Source: Neoarius graeffei (taxonomy: Eukaryota; Chordata; Actinopteri; Siluriformes; Ariidae). From it: a stretch of DNA of 64,000 nt. The stretch covers positions 49,785,257-49,849,256 of the forward strand of contig NC_083596.1 of assembly GCF_027579695.1 (NCBI RefSeq), written 5' to 3'. Below are positions 57,224 to 64,000 of this stretch, piece by piece (within the stretch, counting starts at the first letter, position 1; every line of letters begins with the position of its first letter). The notes under the pieces are model-generated. The model was not told the DNA's origin. It saw nothing but the letters and a program-made list of their open reading frames with translations, and did no database searches. The translations under genes and the position numbers were made by a program.

Positions 57224-57546
57224 ACGCTGCTCTCCCGGCTCCTGTTCTGACCGTTCTCCCTCCGTCCAGTGAAGAGCTGAAGTCTAAAAAAGGCACTCTA
57301 GTGTGTTTGGCCAGCGACGTGGCCGGCGGTTTTGCTGATGTGCGTTGGTTCGTGAACGGGAACTCGGTCACCAGTGGAGTCATCAGCGGCTCTGCGCAGC
57401 AGCAAGCCAATAAGAAATTCACACTGAGCAGCTATTTGACCATCGACAGCTCTGAGTGGGAAAACAACAAAGTCATAACATGTGAAGTGTCTGCTGGAGG
57501 AAAAGCCGCATCGGTGAAGATTAACAAGTCTGAATGCAGTGAATGA
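57224..57546 (+). CDS. Ig light-chain constant gene C5
   Basis: Protein identical to C1-C3; I note one silent change (TCC to TCT in the SSEWEN region). Stop TGA 57544-57546; AATAAA about 155 bp later. Confidence 0.92.
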
Positions 57547-58382
57547 ACCTGATCCCAGCTTTTACATGTTTACTGTTGAGTTGCAAATCTTTCTTAGACC
57601 TGCAGTTTAAACTGTAGAAAATAATTCCTTCTTACTGAGACTATAATATCCTGATGATGCAATCGTTTTGTTTTTGTGTTTGAGAAATAAGTTGAAGTTC
57701 AATAAAGAGCATTACAGAAAAAGAACTGTTTGTCTATAATTCTCTAAACTAGCTGATAATCTCACAGACATCAAATCAAAAGGACAAAAAACAGAGAATC
57801 ATAGCAGGAAGGGATCAAATTCAGGGTTCATGCTGCTGAATAAAATTCTACTGGATGGATTTTGTGATTTTTTTTCTCCTTCTGATGTCCAACGTTCGTG
57901 TTTAATCCAGAGCAGAAAAGCCCACACTGATCACTGTCCAGTTTAATGTGATAAACAGAGAGAATTCCAAAGACCTTTAGGCAGAAAAGAACAAATCCTC
58001 AGAGTCTGAAGTTCAGATCACACACGTGTGGAACCTGCTGAAGTTTTGGTGACTTCACACACATTTCAATTCACATCTGACTTGTACAAATGTAGAAACG
58101 TTTAAAAGAAAGTATTTCAATGAAAACCTGCACACAGCAGCAATCTAGAAGGAAGGACAAAAGATCATGAAGATGAAATCAAATTCTCATCCAAAGTTTC
58201 CATCAAATGTACACGAATGATGTGAAACACGTCATGTCAGTTTGATCAAAGTGACCGAGAGGCATAAATATAAACTGAACAATAAATCTGGAATAACATT
58301 TGAAACACACAGCTGTGTAATTTGTTCTGCTGAAGTTTTACTGAGGAGCACTGATGTGGAAATTTTCCACAAGAGGTTGTCA
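57547..58382 (+). other. C5 3' UTR and spacer to Vb5
   Basis: Counterpart of 12394-13229; no additional gene seen. Confidence 0.6.
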
Positions 58383-58525
58383 GAGTCCTAATCAGTGTGT
58401 GGACGTCGTCTCTCGCTCAGGATACACCTGCTGGCCTCGAATCACTAATTTCAGCTCCATGGAAATGATGTGGTTTCTTTCTTTCACTTCTCTCTGAGTG
58501 GAAAAACGACAAACTCTGTATGTTA
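58383..58525 (+). promoter_or_regulatory. Conserved upstream block of Vb5
   Basis: GGACGTCGTC, E-box CACCTG 58425-58430 and ATGGAAAT present. Confidence 0.4.
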
Positions 58526-58830
58526 ATGCTTCAATAAAACTATTCATTTCAATGCATCAATAATTCTAATGGAAATCAGGTTCAATCAAACTCAACTGTG
58601 ATCCTGATCATGTTATTGTGATGTGTTCTGATTCATGTTGTGGGTTCTTGCTGTATTTACAGACTGATATCTGAAAGTGCGTCTCATTAATCTAAAGCAC
58701 TGACATGAGAGTGACATCTGCTGTTCTTTCCACTGGTCTGATTGGCTGATAGCAGATCCAGGTCCCGCCTCTGACTCTTTATGAAAGCTGGCTCGACTCT
58801 GTTCATCACTCTGCTGATCTCACTGACATC

Positions 58831-59314
58831 ATGCTGCTCACCGTCTGCGCTCTGCTCCCTGCTCTGGCATGTAAGATTCCTGCTCCTGCTTTTCCTCTTC
58901 ACACTGATGCCTTTTCCTTCATTATAAAGCTCTGTTCAGTGATAATGACACTCTGACACTCGGTGTTGCTTTCTGTTGCAGTGGTCAGTTCACAGAAAGT
59001 TGTGACGCAAAAGCCTTCGGTTATAACAGAAGATAAGGGAAAAACTGTCACTCTGGACTGTAACATCGCGAAGGATGAAGGCAACTATGTCTCCTGGTAT
59101 AAACAGATTCCACAAGAAGCTCCACAGTTTGTGTTGAGATTTTATCAGTCTCACACCTCTCCTAATAAATATGGAGACAATTTTTCTTCCACGCGCTTCA
59201 CATCTAAAGCCTCTTCAAAAATCGACTATCAGTTAATAATCAGTAATGTAGAGGTGGGAGACTCGGCAGTGTATTACTGTGCGACATGGGACGACTCTGC
59301 TAACGAGGGGGTAT
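58831..59314 (+). CDS. Ig light-chain V gene Vb5
   Basis: Leader 58831-58870, V exon 58982-59314. CDR1 DEGNYVS, FR3 start TSPNKYGDN (Asn where others have Asp), 3' end CATWDDSANEGV. Open with both cysteines; its J would lie beyond the window. Confidence 0.9.
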
Positions 59315-59342
59315 CACAGTGTTATACACCATGACAAAAACC
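59315..59342 (+). other. V-RSS of Vb5
   Basis: CACAGTG 59315-59321, spacer TTATACACCATG (the only variant spacer in the set), ACAAAAACC 59334-59342. Confidence 0.94.
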
Positions 59343-60090
59343 TCCTCACTGCTCACACTCACTTCTGCTTTCACACAACATGAGAAACAACAAAAACCTC
59401 AACTTCAAATCACTGGAACTGAAGTGGAAACTCACTTGATGTTCACTGAAGACACTTTGAATTCTTCACAGTCGCAGATCACAGATACGGTACGACCTTT
59501 TATTCCACATTTATGAAACTCTCACTTCAGTTCTTTGGCTTTCATGAGCTCAGTATGATCAGGTGATCTACAGCTGAGAGCTTTTCCCCAGATTTCCTCT
59601 GATTTTTGTGATTAGTGACACTGGACCTCCACTCTGACAACCTGAAAAGGCTGTTCCAAAGGACAGGAGGACAGCTCTCCTTTGGAGCAGCCAAAGCTCC
59701 ATAAGGTTGAAAAAAAAATCACTGCACAAATGGCTAATGTAAGTGATGCCGGGGTCCCACAGTCCTAGAAATGTTAAATTTACTGCTTTTTTTTTTGCAC
59801 ATTTACTTTTCATCTTTTGTCCTTCCACTATTGCATCTTTTTGTATCAACTTTATCTGGTCCTCTATTTCCTTATTTATCTTCATATATTTCTCTACCTT
59901 CTCTTTCTTTCTGTCTCTTTCCCTTCAATTTTCCTCCCATGTGATTTGGGGTACATGGCAAGGCTCACACAATCGTAGGAAACCTGAGAAAAGAAATGTG
60001 CACCCATATGACAGTTTATACCAGCAGATGTGGTTAAATTAAGGCACATGGACTGAATTAAGATGCTAATCTAGAAAAATGTCTTTTCAG
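59343..60090. other. Spacer after Vb5
   Basis: As 14187-14921, with an extra inverted AGCTCTCCTTTGGA-like stretch near 59672-59690. The Lys/Glu-rich minus frame is partly open. No gene recognised. Confidence 0.55.
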
Positions 60091-60319
60091 TGTGATGTAG
60101 ATGCTGGACGAGAGTGCATCATTAAGGGAGTCTGTGTCTTCATAGGTGAAGGTCCAGATAACCTTCTACAGGAATATGTGGCATGTATAGAGAACGTGTA
60201 CATGACGTCACGAGGTCTCGTGATATTTGTTTATCTGCCATTTTGGACGGCATGGCCGCGCATAGAACTTAGACGAACCCGTTCTAATTATCAAGTGTGT
60301 GGGAGTAGATCTTTCGAGA

Positions 60320-60497
60320 ATGGTTATATCTTGTTCAGCATTTGGTTGTACCAATAGAGAGGGACAAAAGGAGGGCCTGTCATTTTATAGATTGCAGACG
60401 AGGAGAGACGCGCAAAATGGGTGTCCGCTGTGCGAAGAGAAAACTGGTACCCCAGTTCTACCAGCCGAATTTGTAGTGAACACTTCATATCGGGTAG
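60320..60497 (+). pseudogene. THAP zinc-finger first exon (frameshifted)
   Basis: Starts MVISCSAFGCTNREGQ, with the first Cys pair and LSFYR at the FHRFP position. The second half of the THAP finger (KWVSAVRRENW, then ICSEHFISG with C-x2-H) reads in the neighbouring frame before the donor, so one frameshift separates the halves near 60395-60405. THAP domains bind transposon ends in several DNA transposon groups. Confidence 0.65.
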
Positions 60498-61066
60498 GTG
60501 TAATCTTCTAATTCAATACCCCTAGTACATCTGTTAAGTTGATTTTCGGATTGAATGATAACTGCATACTTAGAAACTAGACAGAACAGTGTTTGTGGCC
60601 GTCAGTCCGCTTGATCTCTAACGTTTAAAATGGCTATGCCTAGCCCTACTACCCTGGCCTAGTCTATGACAATGTTTTATCTTTTTGGCTCATATGTGCT
60701 TTTGAAAGGCCAATCCATAGTATTTCACAAGTTCATACAAGGGTCCCCCTTGGAGAGAGTGATCCAGACCTATTTGGCTCACAGCCTGACACACACTGAC
60801 ACAGGGGTGTCAGAAAATATTTTTTTAATTTGTTTGAATATAGAAGCTGGACATATCTGTGACCCCTACACATTTATATCTGATATTGAATAATAATTCT
60901 GCACAGATAAATATAGCGGTGATTTGTGATTTTTTTTTTTTCAGACAAAAACATACCGGTACATATTTACAACCCTGTCATTATCTGGAACTGAGTTTAG
61001 ATTTCGAACATTCTTATGATAAAACGTCCTGCATAGTCTCTTTATGATAAATGTCTTAATGCCACT

Positions 61067-61451
61067 TACCCGTGAGGTTATCAAGTAGACATTCTTCATC
61101 GGGACCTTCCAGAGGTATAGTTGGGATACCCATCCCGCTACAAAATATTTATAAGCTTCCAGGCTCTTGTAAGCTTTGAGGGCTTTGCCAGTGTAACATG
61201 ATTCACGATTAACAAGAAAATTGTAAATGTCATGGTAGGCCAGATCGGGCAAATCGCCGACACCGCAGCTCGGAATTTCCCTGAACAAGGATTGCGGCAA
61301 GTTGTACGGATCTGTAATCCCCAACCTGGAACACTTTTCCATGTAATGCTGCCTCACGTCACCTTCAAGATGCTGAACAAACTTAGACAAGTTATCGCGC
61401 GACGTAGATCGTGTATTTTCCGAATTTTCTTGGGGATTACTGCCTGCATCC
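61067..61451 (-). pseudogene. YqaJ/SWIM-type transposon protein, first exon only
   Basis: From ATG at 61451 leftward: MDAGSNPQENSENTRSTSRD, then DLAYHDIYNFLVN and ALKAYKSLEAYKYFVAGWVS, ending YLITSR before donor GTAAGT. The KAYKSLEAY segment is a hallmark I recall from fish and invertebrate proteins that continue with a SWIM zinc finger and a YqaJ-type nuclease. Those parts are missing here. Confidence 0.6.
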
Positions 61452-61539
61452 ATTACGGTCGCGCAAGGCAAACAATCCTGAAGCCGTCCAATATGGCGGA
61501 GTAAACACGGACGGGTCACATGACTGCACATCCTCTATA

Positions 61540-62145
61540 TGAATCGGTGCTTACACTTATCTTCCCCTCTTCTCTTGTTCTCATTCTTGATCACTTGTGC
61601 TGAAATTATTCATCGATTAAAAGAATGTATTATCACTTTTATAATCTATTTTTTCTGTTTCATAACATAATCAATCATGTTGCTGGTTAAATGATCTTAA
61701 ACGTAGAACAAATGGTTCTCAAGAACAACTGTGCAATACACTTTTTGTCAAATTCAGTAAATATCTCCTCGTGGTCCGCCAGCTGTCTGATCTGTGTGTG
61801 CGCTGAAAAAGAATCCAGTGTTCATACACAACCATGGTTCCATTGATTTGTCAGTGGGCAACAAAGTGGCTCGGACCGAGCCTCATAACATTATTTCAGC
61901 CAGTCAGCAGGTGCATTCAAAGTGTTTTCTCATGGAACAGATAATGCTTCCATTTTATTAAATGTTTATATAATGTCCTGCTGTAGTTACTTGTTCTTGT
62001 CTCTAAATTTACCTTCCTTCTAATTTTCACCTGACCTTGATCTATCGTGTCACTATGTTATGTTTTTCCTTTTCTCGATAGGGCTTGGTGAAAAGGTTTG
62101 ATTTACCTAACGTTGGTTTACCTACCTTTTGTCTGTTTTGTACAG
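61540..62145. other. Intron-like spacer of relic 5
   Basis: Corresponds to 15015-15616, 27196-27807 and 37572-38184 in the other units. AT-rich, no gene seen. Confidence 0.55.
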
Positions 62146-62245
62146 AGCATGGATCAAAACACCATCAACGAGGCCATTGAAGACACCACTGTTGGGATCT
62201 ATGTTCCTAAAGAACATGCCTCAAGTGATGAAGCAGAGGACATTG

Positions 62246-62479
62246 CACTGCAAAAAACTGATACCTGAATTTGAGGAGAAAATACTTCATATGAGTGAAA
62301 TTATCTTGCGGCATGGACAGATATTTTTACTTGATAAGACATCCTAGAATAAGTGGGTTGCAATCCAGAACTAGGTTAATAATCTCAGAATTGGGGTCTC
62401 CTATTCTCCTAATAGGAAATGCTTGATCGTTTCAACCATTTTCAAGATATTTTCACTTGCTAAGATATTTTCTGCAGTG
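62246..62479 (+). mobile_element. CACTG MITE in SAMD3-like relic 5
   Basis: 234 bp, same site as 17591; the right terminus is changed to TTTTCTGCAGTG. Confidence 0.82.
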
Positions 62480-62880
62480 TGGCATTGTTCTTGAAGGCAT
62501 CAAGGTGTTACAAGATCTTGATAATGTAGCATTAGCTGTTGCTATGATATATGCACTGAACCTCAGCTACCCTGCTGACCTCCACTACACTTTTGAGGTA
62601 ATCCAAAAGATTTGGATGGCACTGGATGGAGGTAAACTTTTCAACAAAGCACCTGCTCTGAAAAACTGGCTCTCTCAGTCAACGGGTCAGATTGATTTCT
62701 GTTGTGTATCTGCTTTTTAAAAAATTATTTGTGTTTATTTCTCAGTGACGAGTTTATGCAGGGTTGATTTACTTTTTGTTTGTAAATCCACTTTGATCTG
62801 TCAAAGTTGTCAGCTATGTAAAATGGTGTTCACAGGGTTAACCCTCATGGTAAAGTTTTTTTTAATGAAGCACTAGATCT

Positions 62881-63256
62881 CATCTCGTCTCATCATCTCT
62901 AGCCGCTTTATCCTTCTACAGGGTCGCAGGCAAGCTGGAGCCCATCCCAGCTGACTACGGGCGAAAGGCGGGGTTCACCCTGGACAAGTCGCCAGGTCAT
63001 CACAGGGCTGACACATAGACACAGACAACCATTCACACTCACATTCACACCTACGGTCAATTTAGAGTCACCAGTTAACCTAACCTGCATGTCTTTGGAC
63101 TGTGGGGGAAACCGGAGCACCCGGAGGAAACCCACGCGGACACGGGGAGAACATGCAAACTCCACACAGAAAGGCCCTCGCCGGCCATGGGGCTCGAACC
63201 CAGGACCTTCTTGTTGTGAGGCGACAGCGCTAACCACTACACCACCGTGCCGCCCC
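62881..63256 (-). mobile_element. tRNA-derived SINE, second copy
   Basis: Same SINE as 16702-17070 and same orientation; pol III A and B boxes are recognisable on the minus strand. Flanked by a perfect 11-bp duplication GCACTAGATCT (62870-62880, 63257-63267). All other units have the empty site. Confidence 0.92.
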
Positions 63257-63267
63257 GCACTAGATCT

Positions 63268-63537
63268 TATTTGCCTTATTCAGTTTGTGGCAAGTTTGGT
63301 TTCCTTCAGTAAAATGCTGTTCTTGTTATTTTGTATTCACTCTTGAGGATGCACTGTTGCGCTGTACGAACAGTTCGCAATATTTTTTTGAATATACTGT
63401 GATAAGTTTATACTGTTATTCTGCTGTGACTGAAGTTTGTATGTGCTTCCATTGATACACTGAAAGCAGTGCAAAGTTAGATTCTATGTATCATGAATCC
63501 ATTGCGCTTTATGCAGAATTTATTTTTAATTGATTTA
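63268..63537. other. Spacer after relic 5
   Basis: As 18230-18499; no gene seen. Confidence 0.55.
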
Positions 63538-64000
63538 CAACCCCGATTCCAAAAAAGTTGGGACAAAGTACAAATTGTAAATAAAAACGGAATGCAATAA
63601 TTTACAAATCTCAAAAACTGATATTGTATTCACAATAGAACATAGACAACATATGAAATGTCGAAAGTCAGACATTTTGAAATTTCATGCCAAATATTGG
63701 CTCATTTGAAATTTCATGACAGCAACACATCTCAAAAAAGTTTGGACGGGGCAATAAGAGGCTGGAAAAGTTAAAGGTACAAAAAAAGGAACAGCTGGAC
63801 GACCAACTTGCAACTCATTAGGTCAATTGGCAATAGGTCATTAACATGACTGGGTATAAAAAGAGCATCTTGGAGTGGCAGCGGCTCTCAGAAGTAAAGA
63901 TGGGAAGAGGATCACCAATCCCCCTAATTCTGTGCCGACAAATAGTGGAGCAATATCAGAAAGGAGTTCGACAGTGTAAAATTGCAAAGAGTTTGAACAT
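63538..64000 (+). mobile_element. Tc1-like transposon, second family, copy 4 (runs off the window)
   Basis: Starts CAACCCCGATTCCAAAAAAG after TA, at the same site as copies 1 and 2. Transposase ATG at 63900 (MGRGSPIPLILCRQIVEQYQ); the frame is open to the window end. Confidence 0.9.

Larger units (their letters stand above)
60190..61535. mobile_element. THAP/YqaJ-type (ISL2EU-like) deletion derivative, 1346 bp
   Basis: Paralogous units 1-3 keep the empty site GCATGTATATGAATC; here TATA is present on both sides. Ends GAGAACGTGTACATGACGTC and GACTGCACATCCTC are imperfect inverted repeats. Two gene 5' ends face inward: a THAP exon on + and a YqaJ/SWIM-type exon on -, each ending in a splice donor (GTAGGT near 60494; GTAAGT near 61067 on the minus strand). 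The rest of both genes is missing. It belongs to a different lineage from the element at 42646. Confidence 0.65.
60091..62720 (+). pseudogene. SAMD3-like 3' exons relic, copy 5
   Basis: Pieces 60091-60183 (CDVDAGRECIIKGVCVFIGE), 62146-62245 (SMDQNTINEAIEDTTVGIYV) and 62480-62720. The first intron carries a THAP/YqaJ-type element (60190-61535) not present in the other copies. Confidence 0.45.

Noticed and set aside
1-64000. CRISPR array or bacterial operon structure
   Set aside because: Repeats are long, dispersed and transposon- or cassette-derived. Split genes with splice sites and SINEs show a vertebrate genome.

Overview
The window comes from a ray-finned (teleost) fish genome. The evidence is an immunoglobulin light-chain locus in the fish cluster layout, embedded in typical fish repeats: Tc1-like, hAT and CACTG-ended DNA transposons, a tRNA-derived SINE and a Ty3/Gypsy LTR element. 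An ostariophysan such as a catfish is possible, but the sequence alone does not settle it.

The core is a tandem array of light-chain cassettes, all on the + strand. I count nine V genes, four J segments and four single-exon C genes. V genes fall into two subfamilies, here called Va and Vb. A full cassette reads Va - J - C - Vb, followed by a relic of an unrelated host gene and transposons, and then the next Va. Every V ends in a recombination signal with a 12-bp spacer and every J starts with one of 23 bp. This layout is shared by kappa and sigma light chains. Framework sequence favours the sigma (fish L2) isotype, by family memory only. The four C exons encode the same protein and the four J segments are identical, while V differences concentrate in the CDRs. 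Any Va or Vb can in principle be joined by deletion to a J downstream.

Layout: 1-3660 is the 3' part of a Gypsy element lying inside a CACTG-ended (EnSpm/CACTA-like) transposon that runs to 6615. 6616-8613 is a host-gene relic plus spacer. 8614-10222 is a decayed Tc1-like element. 10468-14186 is cassette 1. 14187-22652 is spacer holding a SAMD3-like relic, a hAT element with a nested SINE, a small CACTG MITE, a Tc1-like element and a 959-bp hAT-like MITE. 22653-26371 is cassette 2. 26372-33014 is the same kind of spacer. 33015-36740 is cassette 3. 36741-40818 is a shorter spacer. 40819-41303 is Va4, which has no J, C or Vb behind it. 41628-52737 is a nested transposon block: CACTG MITE, CACTG element, THAP/YqaJ-type deletion derivative with a 445-bp palindrome, and a Gypsy copy. 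52738-55616 is relic and spacer. 55617-59342 is cassette 5. 59343-64000 is spacer with a second THAP/YqaJ-type derivative, a SINE and the start of another Tc1-like copy.

The stretch 1-8600 is a segmental duplicate of about 46120-55370, so the block duplicated with the Gypsy element already in it. Presence or absence of each transposon at matching sites gives a readable history of how the array grew. I found no new coding system. The most interesting signals are the mosaic history, the truncated cassette 4, the conserved upstream block shared by Va and Vb, the THAP/YqaJ deletion derivatives and an LTR that seems to carry a spliced copy of itself.
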